A stretch of 64,000 nucleotides of DNA from Myxacorys almedinensis A (GTDB lineage Bacteria; Cyanobacteriota; Cyanobacteriia; Leptolyngbyales; Leptolyngbyaceae), in assembly GCF_010091945.1 (NCBI RefSeq), contig NZ_WVIE01000012.1, positions 62,001 through 126,000 of the forward strand. The letters are read 5' to 3'. The notes below the pieces were generated by a model, which saw only the letters and a program-made list of their open reading frames with translations, was not told where the DNA came from and searched no databases. Positions 35,601-44,707 of this stretch are shown here, in pieces; positions within the stretch are counted from its first letter, which is position 1, and each line of letters opens with the position of its first letter. The position numbers and the translations under genes are program-made.

Positions 35601-38290
35601 GCGTTTCAGTCCCGTTGCCGGGATTTTTTTGGTTGAAAGAAATAAGCTGATGAACACCTGGTGAACTGTCTGGAGTTTCAGTCCCGTTGCCGGGATTTTT
35701 TTGGTTGAAAGGTGGATTTGCCTCAGCTTCCACTCTTCAAGTCCCTCGTTTCAGTCCCGTTGCCGGGATTTTTTTGGTTGAAAGAGAGGAAGTGGATGAA
35801 ACTCTGGACGCTTATTATCGTTTCAGTCCCGTTGCCGGGATTTTTTTGGTTGAAAGTTAAGTATTATTACGATGTTTGATAACTTTTTGCAGGGTTTCAG
35901 TCCCGTTGCCGGGATTTTTTTGGTTGAAAGAGGATAAGCGAAAAACGTGTAAGTAGGGCATTCATGTTTCAGTCCCGTTGCCGGGATTTTTTTGGTTGAA
36001 AGGTGATATTGTTCTTCCTGTGGATTCATCAATTGAAAGTTTCAGTCCCGTTGCCGGGATTTTTTTGGTTGAAAGCTTAAAATGTTTGAAAAATTTAATG
36101 CAAATTCGCGATGTTTCAGTCCCGTTGCCGGGATTTTTTTGGTTGAAAGTTTTTAGTAAGACTAAGAAAGTGATTCCTGCATGGGGTTTCAGTCCCGTTG
36201 CCGGGATTTTTTTGGTTGAAAGGCAATATTGAGCGAGAGACAAATATGGGGCAATTGTTTCAGTCCCGTTGCCGGGATTTTTTTGGTTGAAAGTTATGAA
36301 AATACTGCCAGTTCAAAAGAGTATTCGATGTTTCAGTCCCGTTGCCGGGATTTTTTTGGTTGAAAGGAATTACGTGATGTTGTGAGAGTTTTTACAGATG
36401 AGTTTCAGTCCCGTTGCCGGGATTTTTTTGGTTGAAAGAATTTGTTCTTGGCGCTGTGCAATCTTCTCAAAATAGTTTCAGTCCCGTTGCCGGGATTTTT
36501 TTGGTTGAAAGCTAATAATGCTAACAGGTGGAAACGGTATTCCGCCTTGGTTTCAGTCCCGTTGCCGGGATTTTTTTGGTTGAAAGAACAAAAAACGATC
36601 GCTGTTTTCGTCCGCAATACGCTCGTTTCAGTCCCGTTGCCGGGATTTTTTTGGTTGAAAGGAAGGCGCTGATATCAATCCTAATATCCCGATGATGTTT
36701 CAGTCCCGTTGCCGGGATTTTTTTGGTTGAAAGGAAAACACACACAGGAGCCAATTAATATGTTTATCATGTTTCAGTCCCGTTGCCGGGATTTTTTTGG
36801 TTGAAAGTTCTAAAACAGTTTTAGGATTTTACAATCTTCCATCGGTTTCAGTCCCGTTGCCGGGATTTTTTTGGTTGAAAGTCTTGAGATAAGTTTGGTG
36901 ATTGGCTACTATTTTAGTTTCAGTCCCGTTGCCGGGATTTTTTTGGTTGAAAGTCTAGCACATTTATATAGTGTGCAAATTGCGGCTAGTTTCAGTCCCG
37001 TTGCCGGGATTTTTTTGGTTGAAAGTTTGCAAGCTTTTGAACAATCGGATTTTCGATTCGATGTTTCAGTCCCGTTGCCGGGATTTTTTTGGTTGAAAGT
37101 CTAATTGCGCTTGGAGACTTGCGATTTCTACCATCGTTTCAGTCCCGTTGCCGGGATTTTTTTGGTTGAAAGATGAATAGAATTTTCTTTTCTAACAAAG
37201 CGAACAGTTTCAGTCCCGTTGCCGGGATTTTTTTGGTTGAAAGGCAAGTGTTTGTGAAACATTAGGTTTTACAAATGTGTTTCAGTCCCGTTGCCGGGAT
37301 TTTTTTGGTTGAAAGTTAAGAGGCGTTGCTCTCCCTGTACGTCGATCGTTTGTACAATCGTCGTTTCAGTCCCGTTGCCGGGATTTTTTTGGTTGAAAGT
37401 AGGATTTGCCATCAACCACTATTGCGCTCAAGATTCGTTTCAGTCCCGTTGCCGGGATTTTTTTGGTTGAAAGTGCTACCTTTGCGAAAGTTATTTTGAC
37501 GTATAAATGTTTCAGTCCCGTTGCCGGGATTTTTTTGGTTGAAAGAAGAAATCCAAGCATCATTAAAACAGTTTAATTGGTTTCAGTCCCGTTGCCGGGA
37601 TTTTTTTGGTTGAAAGTAGGGAGTAAATTAACGTTGCTTGCCAAAAAAAGGTTTCAGTCCCGTTGCCGGGATTTTTTTGGTTGAAAGGTTGATGCCATCA
37701 TACCCATCATTTTGAAACAATCGTTTCAGTCCCGTTGCCGGGATTTTTTTGGTTGAAAGAAGTGTCGCATCAAATTTCAGCAAATCCGAATAATAGTTTC
37801 AGTCCCGTTGCCGGGATTTTTTTGGTTGAAAGGGCTATCGATTTAGATGATGAGCTTTATCAAATTGGTTTCAGTCCCGTTGCCGGGATTTTTTTGGTTG
37901 AAAGCGTGTGTGGGCAAGGAATCACTATTTTCTAATAAAAAGTTTCAGTCCCGTTGCCGGGATTTTTTTGGTTGAAAGTTTGGTGCGTTAACGAAAATTC
38001 AAAAAAAAACATATGTTTCAGTCCCGTTGCCGGGATTTTTTTGGTTGAAAGTTTGTTCCCTGTTCATTCCTCAATCCGATCAACATCGTTTCAGTCCCGT
38101 TGCCGGGATTTTTTTGGTTGAAAGGTTAGCCAGCCATATTACTTTAAGAACATCCACAGGATCCTCAATCCGATCAACATCGTTTCAGTCCCGTTGCCGG
38201 GATTTTTTTGGTTGAAAGCGTAAAATTTACATCAAGTCCCTTGAACCGAGTTCGTTTCAGTCCCGTTGCCGGGATTTTTTTGGTTGAAAG
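32670..38290 (-). CRISPR. CRISPR array, 77 repeats and 76 spacers, I-D-like repeat, read on the minus strand
   Basis: By direct counting there are 77 copies of a 37-base repeat, from 32670 to 38290. On the plus strand each reads GTTTCAGTCCCGTTGCC, then GGGATTTTTTTGGTTGAAAG. All copies appear identical except the leftmost (32670), whose first base is A instead of G. Spacers are mostly 33-41 bases, with outliers of 47 (37316-37362) and 57 (38125-38181). The minus-strand form starts CTTTC and ends TCCCGGCAACGGGACTGAAAC minus its first base (CCCGGCAACGGGACTGAAAC). That end is almost the same as the recalled type I-D repeat of Synechocystis CRISPR1, with a TCCCG-GCAA-CGGGA hairpin and an 8-base ACTGAAAC handle. 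Together with the variant repeat at the left end, this places the leader at the right. No cas gene occurs in the window. Confidence 0.97.
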
Positions 38291-38733
38291 TCCGCCCTCT
38301 GAAACTCGCTTTAGGAGCCGTTTTCAACCCGACATTTGGCAAAGGTTGTTTTAACCTTCATTTCATGCCTCTATTTTTTGCTTACAAAAATACGTAGAAC
38401 CTTATAACTATTGAATTGTCGTGGTTCTAGCGATTGGCAAACCTCCCAGGGTTTTTACCCTCGCTTGGGTTCGCCAAAATAATTGTGCCTGGCTGCCCCT
38501 CATGATAGACCGATCTGCCCTATCTGTCGAGACGCACATTATTTTGTTTCTGCCTATGGGGAGGAATATTCGCTAAAACCCTTGCCCCAATTCACCTGCC
38601 TAAAGAAGCAACCTCCCCAAAAAGTGATTTAGCAAAACTATTTTTGGCGCTCATATTAATTTTCTATTTCTATTTCTTGCATCCTCTCCTCTAAACCCTA
38701 TTTCCACTTCCCTTGGTGCTGTAAAGTGTTTGT
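38291..38733. promoter_or_regulatory. Probable CRISPR leader and divergent promoter region
   Basis: 443 non-coding bases between the last repeat and the HEAT gene. The first 120 bases beside the array are AT-rich, as leaders usually are, and on the minus strand contain TATAAGG about 110 bases before the first repeat. Further right, an imperfect hairpin TTGGC...GCCAA (38434-38438 with 38473-38477) encloses AGGGT/ACCCT. It is not followed by a T-run on either strand. Leader status rests on the orientation inferred from the repeat, not on mapped transcripts. Confidence 0.55.
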
Positions 38734-39495
38734 ATGTATAGCGATGATAATCTGACAGTACTCGGCATCGACGCAGAGCTAGACGATCCGCTAGATCACA
38801 TTGCGCCGATCGAAGATGAGTCTGCCATCCCTAAGCCCGATCCTGACGAGATGTTGTCTCTCTTGATGGCGGCAGATGTGCAGCAACGGATGCTGGCGAC
38901 TAGAGCGTTTTGCGAACTGCAAGACGAGCGGGCGATTCCTCACCTCATTTCTCTGTTAACCGATCCCTGCGCGTTGGTTCGTGTGAGCGCGGCCTATGCC
39001 TTGGGCAGAAATCCCAGTCCAGACGCGGTAGACCCCCTCATCGGGCAATATGACCAGGATTGGAACGGCTATGTTCGCAAAGGCATCGTGTGGGCGCTGG
39101 GAAATTGCCGCGATCGCAGATCCCTCAAAACCCTAACCGAAGCTCTAAAAACAGATATTTCCGCCGTCAGGCTGTGGGCGGCAAGCTCTCTAGCCCAACT
39201 GTCTGTTTTGGGCTACGACGTGGTGGTAGCCGCCGTGCCACCGTTGATCGAAGGATTACGGCGAGACGCGATCGCCGCGATCCGAAGTAACTGCGCTTGG
39301 GCGTTGGGAGAACTGTGCCGAGAATTGCCCTCCAACGTAATTTATGCCACCGCCATCGATGCCCTGATCGAGTCGTTTGCCGAAGATGAAGACATTAGCG
39401 TACGAGAAGATGCCAAAGCCTCAATGCTGAAAGTGGGAGATGCACGCGGACTGCAAGTCATCGAAGAACTAGAGCAAGAAGGCTTCCTGAGCTAG
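38734..39495 (+). CDS. HEAT-repeat (PBS-lyase HEAT-like) protein
   Basis: 253 residues. An acidic N-terminus (about 1-40) precedes four or five HEAT-like helical repeats: MLATRAFCELQDERAIPHLI, VRVSAAYALGRNPSPDAVDP, VRKGIVWALGNCRDRRSLKT, VRLWAASSLAQLSV and IRSNCAWALGEL. The repeats resemble those of phycobilin lyase subunits and NblB-like proteins, but no lyase residues can be claimed, so it is best called a protein-interaction scaffold. It is soluble, with no signal peptide. It diverges from the CRISPR transcript. The next gene converges on it with a four-base overlap (39492-39495). Confidence 0.85.
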   Translation: MYSDDNLTVLGIDAELDDPLDHIAPIEDESAIPKPDPDEMLSLLMAADVQQRMLATRAFCELQDERAIPHLISLLTDPCALVRVSAAYALGRNPSPDAVDPLIGQYDQDWNGYVRKGIVWALGNCRDRRSLKTLTEALKTDISAVRLWAASSLAQLSVLGYDVVVAAVPPLIEGLRRDAIAAIRSNCAWALGELCRELPSNVIYATAIDALIESFAEDEDISVREDAKASMLKVGDARGLQVIEELEQEGFLS

Positions 39496-39980
39496 CGGCA
39501 GGCTAAACCCGTGCGAGGGTTCACCAAAATCGGGCTAGGGATCGGGCTGCCATAGATCGCGGTGCCACAGGTAGATCTGCCATCGTAAATTTTGTTGTAA
39601 ATTCGGTTGGGATTAACAATCACCCGACGAGTTTTGCCTCCGGGCGTCACAATCACCGTGGGCGATCGATGGTAGAACGGCTGCCGGATCGATCGACGGT
39701 GGCTCGAAAACCCGCTTTGCCCCGGAAAAGACAAATAGCGATGAGCAGGGCGTTGAATAATCACCGTTCTGCCACGGGGATAAATCCGCGATCGCGATTG
39801 CCCAAAATAAGGCGTAGCGCGGACAGACGAGCGACCAAAACTCGCAAACTGAGCATGAACCGGAGCCGTAGAAGCTAGAGCGATCGCGGCAGCAATACCG
39901 ATGGCAAGCGGCGGTGCGATCGCAATCTGGCGGAGCTTTGCAACAGAAAGTGCGGCGATCCAGGAACGAAGGTGGGACAT
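39492..39980 (-). CDS. Secreted basic protein of unknown function
   Basis: 162 residues. A long N-terminal signal peptide (hydrophobic core about 20-38) ends with STAPVHA before QFASFG, so the mature protein starts near 45. The mature part is rich in Arg, Ser and Pro with repeated RxIYPRG/RIYNK-like patterns, and ends GSPIPSPILVNPRTGLACR. Two Cys in the C-terminal 25 residues (CGTAIYG and ACR) could form a disulfide. It matches no family I recognise. An AGGA ribosome-binding site and cyanobacterial codon use support it. Its end overlaps the HEAT gene end by four bases. Confidence 0.7.
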   Translation of the reverse strand: MSHLRSWIAALSVAKLRQIAIAPPLAIGIAAAIALASTAPVHAQFASFGRSSVRATPYFGQSRSRIYPRGRTVIIQRPAHRYLSFPGQSGFSSHRRSIRQPFYHRSPTVIVTPGGKTRRVIVNPNRIYNKIYDGRSTCGTAIYGSPIPSPILVNPRTGLACR

Positions 39981-40120
39981 GACGATACCCGTCCTCTTAA
40001 GAAATGAGTGAGATACTCAAACAATATCAAACTCTCAAAATCTTGACCCAATTCATCCACATCTTTTAGGAAACAACAAGAGCAATCTCACTCAACCCAT
40101 TCGCCCCTCCCCTCGCTCGA

Positions 40121-41980
40121 TCAGGCAAGGAGTTCTCCCGTTTCTTGCAGAGCGTGCAAGCGCTGATAGATACCGCCATGCTGAAGCAGTTCCTCGTGGC
40201 TGCCAACTTCGACAATGTTGCCTTGGTCTAACACCACAATTTTGTCTGCTTCCCGAATCGTGCTGAGCCGGTGAGCAATAATGATCAGAGTGCGAGTTCC
40301 CAGCAGCGATCGCATCGCCAACTGAATCGATCGCTCTGACTCATAATCTAGACTCGATGTGGCTTCATCAAAAATCAGCACGTCTGGATCAACAATCAGC
40401 GCCCGAGCAATGCCAATCCGTTGACGCTGCCCACCCGAAAGCCGGACGCCCCGTTCTCCCACAATGGTGGAATATTTGGCGGGCATCTGATGAATAAAAT
40501 CATCGGCTTGGGCAATGCGACAGGCTTCGCGCACTTGTTCCATCGAAGCGCCAGGATTGCCATAGGTCAGGTTTTCCAGCAGCGTTCCGTTGAAGATATC
40601 GACTTCTTGATGCACGATCGCTAGCCGTTTTCGGTAGCCCGTAATGTCGAGCCGACGGATATCTTGACCGTCTACTAAAATTGCGCCTTGATTCGGTTCA
40701 AAATAGCGAAACAGAAGTTTAACAAGCGTCGATTTACCCGAACCAGACCGCCCAACTAAAGCAACGGTTTGATACGGTTCGATCAGCAAGTTAATGTCGT
40801 TGAGAACCGGGCGATCTGAAGCATAACCAAAGGTCAAGTGAGAAAACTCAACTTTTCCCGTAAATTGGTAGGTCGGAATTGAAGGATCGGTGTTGCTCGA
40901 AGCTTTGGTTTTACCGACGTTGCGCCTGACGCTTACTGCGCTGGCATCCGTTCCAACGGGCAACTGCATAAACTCGTGAAAGCGAATCATAGAGCCATAA
41001 CGACGCGCCAGAAATTCTGCCACTTGGCTGATCGGCTCGACTTCGGCAAAAGCCATGCTAGACACCGTGAAAGTTGTGATGAAATGTCCCAACGAAATCA
41101 TGCCTTGTGCCGTTGCCATTACCGTTAGCACAAATACTAAGAAAACACTGGACTGTACGACAGTGCGTTCATACATTCCTAGCTTCACATAGCCTCTGTG
41201 AATCCGATAATCTAGCACTTTAAACTCGCGGTCTAAGCGTTGCCGTTGTCGTTTCAATTCTGATGTTTCCGTGGCAAAAGCTTTGACTGTTTTAATGTTG
41301 GTAATAATTTCAGACGTCCGGCTTTCGGTATCTTCCATATATTTATCTAGCTTCTCTTCTTGGGCAGAGAGCCGCTTTAGCCCCAGCATGTTAAAGCCCA
41401 CAATGCCGACAAAGCATAGGAGCAGCAGCAGAGCAATTCGCCATTCGATAAACCAAACGACAACGAAAATGCCAATCACTCGAAAGAAGCGAGGAAAAAG
41501 TTGCCCAACCACTTCAGGATAGCTCCAGGTATGATTAGACAACCCTTTTGCAACGCGAGCAGAAATGCGACCAGGATTGTTTTCATCATAAAACTCCAAT
41601 GGTAGTGTCAACACTTTTTGAATGGCTCTTTCTGCATTTTCACGCCGCGCCCGAAACGCCGTATCCCACGAAAACCATGCCCCAAGCCACGGCTGAATCG
41701 GAGCGCGCCCCACAGAAATGATAAACACAAGACTGAGTAACACTGCAAGGGCAAAGGTGCGATCGCGGCTATCGCTGGCTCCAGCAAGGTGAGCGATTCC
41801 CTGAATCACGCTTTGCATCGGGCGATCAACGGCTTGCCCAGAAAGAATATTGAGAATTTGCCCGATCGCGTAGGGCACAAACAAATCGAGAATCTCGAAC
41901 AGACTCATCATCGCAATACTAAAGAGGGTCACTTTCCAGTAGTTGCGAAAATAAAAGACGATATTTTGAAGCTTAGCCAT
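40121..41980 (-). CDS. ABC exporter half-transporter (fused membrane and ATPase domains)
   Basis: 619 residues. An N-terminal six-helix transmembrane domain (about 15-320) is followed by an ATPase domain with Walker A GRSGSGKST, signature LSGGQRQRIGIARAL, Walker B VLIFDEATSSLD and the switch His in IIAHRLSTI. This is the type I exporter (MsbA/MDR-like) design, which works as a homo- or heterodimer. An AGGAGG ribosome-binding site lies 4 bases before the ATG. There is no adjacent partner gene or substrate gene, so the cargo (lipid, peptide, drug or metal conjugate) is unknown. Several exporters of this type with extended linkers occur in cyanobacteria. Confidence 0.92.
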   Translation of the reverse strand: MAKLQNIVFYFRNYWKVTLFSIAMMSLFEILDLFVPYAIGQILNILSGQAVDRPMQSVIQGIAHLAGASDSRDRTFALAVLLSLVFIISVGRAPIQPWLGAWFSWDTAFRARRENAERAIQKVLTLPLEFYDENNPGRISARVAKGLSNHTWSYPEVVGQLFPRFFRVIGIFVVVWFIEWRIALLLLLCFVGIVGFNMLGLKRLSAQEEKLDKYMEDTESRTSEIITNIKTVKAFATETSELKRQRQRLDREFKVLDYRIHRGYVKLGMYERTVVQSSVFLVFVLTVMATAQGMISLGHFITTFTVSSMAFAEVEPISQVAEFLARRYGSMIRFHEFMQLPVGTDASAVSVRRNVGKTKASSNTDPSIPTYQFTGKVEFSHLTFGYASDRPVLNDINLLIEPYQTVALVGRSGSGKSTLVKLLFRYFEPNQGAILVDGQDIRRLDITGYRKRLAIVHQEVDIFNGTLLENLTYGNPGASMEQVREACRIAQADDFIHQMPAKYSTIVGERGVRLSGGQRQRIGIARALIVDPDVLIFDEATSSLDYESERSIQLAMRSLLGTRTLIIIAHRLSTIREADKIVVLDQGNIVEVGSHEELLQHGGIYQRLHALQETGELLA

Positions 41981-42365
41981 GAAACCTCCTGAGAGCGGCT
42001 AAAGTAGGTCGCCCTGACAGCAATGAAAATTGAATTTAAGCAAAAATTGCGAGATAGCTAATCGTTGATCTCGATGCTCTGCAAGCAGAGGACTTGCACC
42101 ACGTTCATCAGCAGAAAGCGTTTGAGAACGCCCAGCGAGTAGAGCTAGCTAATTCTGTCTCTTCATGGAAAAATAATGTCGATTAGACTAGCTATTGTAC
42201 TACAAATAATACAGAGAATTACATTAGAATTTTAGCTTGCCACGCTGATGACCAGAAATTGCGCCGAATTTTTGCTGTCGGCACCTGCGATCGCACTGAC
42301 CCGTAAGCGACCCGCAAATTGGCGTAAATTAATGCCCGTCTCATCAAATCTGCAAAAGTCATTCC
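41981..42365. other. Intergenic region upstream of the ABC exporter
   Basis: About 385 bases without a gene. It holds a strong AGGAGG ribosome-binding site next to 41980, a CTCTGC-AA-GCAGAG palindrome (42077-42090), and an 11-base palindrome TTGTACTACAA (42195-42205). The palindromes could be operators for the exporter, but no known regulator box was recognised. Confidence 0.4.
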
Positions 42366-42392
42366 AAAAAAGAAGGGCAGCCCACGCCGCCC
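42366..42392 (-). terminator. Intrinsic terminator of ftsH
   Basis: On the minus strand GGGCGGC pairs with GCTGCCC (seven pairs, one G-T) and is followed by TTCTTTTTT. It lies about 50 bases beyond the ftsH stop codon. Confidence 0.8.
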
Positions 42393-42442
42393 CTCACTCT
42401 TTGATTTAGTTTTGGATTTAGTTTTGAACTCAGGGTCTCAGT

Positions 42443-44332
42443 TCAAAGAACAGGCACATAGCGCTCTTTCTCAGGAACCGTCGTGTACTCTGCCACAATC
42501 TGCCGGAACTCATCACCCTCGATCGTTTCTTTTTCAATCAGCAAATCGACCAAGCGATCAATGACCTCACGATTGTCCCGCATAATTTTGCAGGTTTCTG
42601 CATAACATTGCTCTACAATGTCGTGAACTTGAGCGTCAATGCGAGACGCAACGTCTTCAGAATACTCTGCGCGAGACATCCAACCGCCGCCCAAAAACAC
42701 TTCGCCTTGCTGACTTTCGAGAGACAATGGGCCCAACGTTGACATGCCAAAGCGCGTCACCATCTGTCGTGCCATCCCGGTCAACTGCTGTAGGTCGTTT
42801 CCGGCTCCGGTTGTAATCTCTGCCTCTCCAAAGACCACCGCTTCGGCTGCCCGTCCACCGAGGGCACCTTTGATGCGGGCCAGAATCTGCGATCGCGAGA
42901 TCAAACTTTGATCTTCTGAAGGGGTAAACCACGTCAGACCTTGTGCCTGACCTCTAGGAATCAACGTCACCTTCTGTACGGGGTCGTGATCTCTGACGAG
43001 CGTCCCTACGATCGCATGACCCACTTCGTGATAGGCGATCAGGCGCTTGCTCTTGCTATCCACAAGCGGTGTGCCTTCCATACCCGCCACAATCCGATCA
43101 ACGGCATCATCAATTTCCAGCATCGTCATCGCTTCTTTACGACGCCGAGCCGTGAGAATGGCAGCTTCGTTGAGCAAGTTGGCAAGGTCTGCACCAGAAA
43201 ACCCCGGCGTGCGACGAGCGATCGCGCCGAGAGAAACCTCATCGGCAATCTTTTTATCGCGAGCATGAACTTCCAACACTTCAAGACGCCCCTTGATATC
43301 GGGAACATCTACCATCACCTGACGGTCAAACCGACCGGGGCGCAAAAGCGCCGAATCTAGCACATCAGCGCGGTTGGTGGCAGCGATAATAATGATCCCG
43401 GTGTTGCCCTCAAACCCATCCATTTCAGTGAGCAGTTGGTTGAGGGTTTGTTCGCGCTCGTCGTTGCCACCGCCAATTCCAGCCCCGCGCTGCCGCCCCA
43501 CCGCATCAATCTCATCAATAAAGATGATGCATGGCGCGTTCTCTTTCGCTTTCTTGAACAAATCGCGCACCCGCGACGCCCCTACTCCAACAAACATTTC
43601 CACAAACTCGGAGCCTGAAATCGAGAAGAACGGGACACCCGCTTCTCCCGCGATCGCTTTGGCGAGCAAAGTTTTACCCGTCCCCGGAGGACCAACCAGC
43701 AAAACTCCTTTCGGAATGCGTGCCCCAACGGCGGTAAAGCGCTCTGGCTTTTTCAAGAACGTGACCACTTCTTGCAGTTCTTCTTTGGCTTCTTCAATGC
43801 CCGCGACATCATCAAACAAAACGCCGGTCTTAGCATCCATTTGAAAGCGTGCCTTCGATTTACCAAAGCTCATGGCTTGCCCCGGCCCGCCCGGAACATT
43901 GCTAGAGCGGCGAAATAAGAAGAACAAGCCACCTAGCAGCAGAATGGGAAAAACGAGATTGCCCAGCAATCCCCAAACTGCGCTGTCATTCTGAATCGGA
44001 TGCGAATCTAAGCTGATATTAGAAGAGCGCAGGCGAGTAATAAGCTCAGGCGTATTTCCGGGAAGATCGACTCGCAAGCGTTGTAGCCGGTTGTCCAGTT
44101 CGGGGTCAACCGCCTCAACGATAGCAGTACGTCCACCGTCGTACAGATCAACGCTCTTAATTCGGTCATTGTCTAAATACTCTAAGAATCGCCCATAGGT
44201 CATGCGCGTGCTAGCAGCATTTTTGTTGCCCATTGCGTCTGGGTTTGGAGCGAATGATCCTTGCCACAGGAAAAACCCAACCACCAAGGCAGGCAGTGCC
44301 CATAACAGGATTGTTCTCCAGGATGATTTCAT
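42443..44332 (-). CDS. ftsH: ATP-dependent zinc metalloprotease FtsH
   Basis: 629 residues. Two membrane segments (about 7-25 and 115-137) bracket a lumenal or periplasmic domain. The AAA+ module follows, with Walker A GPPGTGKT, Walker [12 protein letters not shown], the second region of homology ([20 protein letters not shown]) and the pore motif [15 protein letters not shown]. The M41 peptidase domain has the zinc site HEVGH and downstream Asp. It degrades damaged membrane proteins. In cyanobacteria, FtsH hexamers turn over photosystem II D1 protein, but which of the several paralogues this is cannot be told here. A terminator follows at 42366-42392. Confidence 0.95.
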   Translation of the reverse strand: MKSSWRTILLWALPALVVGFFLWQGSFAPNPDAMGNKNAASTRMTYGRFLEYLDNDRIKSVDLYDGGRTAIVEAVDPELDNRLQRLRVDLPGNTPELITRLRSSNISLDSHPIQNDSAVWGLLGNLVFPILLLGGLFFLFRRSSNVPGGPGQAMSFGKSKARFQMDAKTGVLFDDVAGIEEAKEELQEVVTFLKKPERFTAVGARIPKGVLLVGPPGTGKTLLAKAIAGEAGVPFFSISGSEFVEMFVGVGASRVRDLFKKAKENAPCIIFIDEIDAVGRQRGAGIGGGNDEREQTLNQLLTEMDGFEGNTGIIIIAATNRADVLDSALLRPGRFDRQVMVDVPDIKGRLEVLEVHARDKKIADEVSLGAIARRTPGFSGADLANLLNEAAILTARRRKEAMTMLEIDDAVDRIVAGMEGTPLVDSKSKRLIAYHEVGHAIVGTLVRDHDPVQKVTLIPRGQAQGLTWFTPSEDQSLISRSQILARIKGALGGRAAEAVVFGEAEITTGAGNDLQQLTGMARQMVTRFGMSTLGPLSLESQQGEVFLGGGWMSRAEYSEDVASRIDAQVHDIVEQCYAETCKIMRDNREVIDRLVDLLIEKETIEGDEFRQIVAEYTTVPEKERYVPVL

Positions 44333-44707
44333 AAACTGGCGACCTCAATCACGGCTACAACGACAAGTCTCGATCGTACTCAAAAGGCAGCTTTTCTGAA
44401 CTCATGCAGAGGGAGTGTATTCCTCCAAGATGAGCTTAATCATGTATCGCTTGCACTGATAAATAATTTTCCAAGCCCTTTAATGAGAAGAATCTTAACT
44501 AAATGTAACGTAAATTGCGGTATTCCGGCAATGCGCTGGGCAATCCACCTGCCGGAAACCTCGCGGAAAGCGCTGAGATCAATTTGCTGAGATCAATTTG
44601 CTGAAATCAATGCGATCGCCAATTTGAGCCAAACGTGGCATACCACCGCTTTGAAGTCTTTACCACCGAAGTTTTCACCACCAAAGATTTGAGAGTTTTT
44701 GTTTAAG
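44333..44707. other. Intergenic region upstream of ftsH with short tandem repeats
   Basis: 375 bases without a gene. A 14-base unit GCTGAGATCAATTT occurs twice in tandem, plus a partial third copy (44572-44610). A looser pair built on TTACCACCGAAG / TTCACCACCAAAG follows (44658-44690). These look like slippage repeats in a non-coding spacer. The ftsH promoter should lie at the left end of this stretch, but no clear box was singled out. Confidence 0.45.

Noticed and set aside
32682-38215. Many open frames on both strands inside the CRISPR array, with recurring VPLPGFFWLK or NQKNPGNGTET peptides
   Set aside because: The recurring peptides are translations of the 37-base repeat, and the frames exist only because the repeat lacks stops. 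They are not genes.
32670-38290. Reading the array on the plus strand with a GTTGAAAG handle
   Set aside because: The ATTGAAA-like 3' end was tempting. However, the minus-strand form matches the remembered I-D repeat much better, and the variant repeat at the left end marks the trailer there.
30846-38290. A phosphorothioation (dnd-like) defence island around iscS and Uma2
   Set aside because: No DndC, DndD, DndB or restriction partner is present. The desulfurase looks like an ordinary IscS-type enzyme.
38434-38477. Hairpin in the CRISPR leader region as a terminator
   Set aside because: No T-run follows the stem on either strand, so it is noted only as a structured element.
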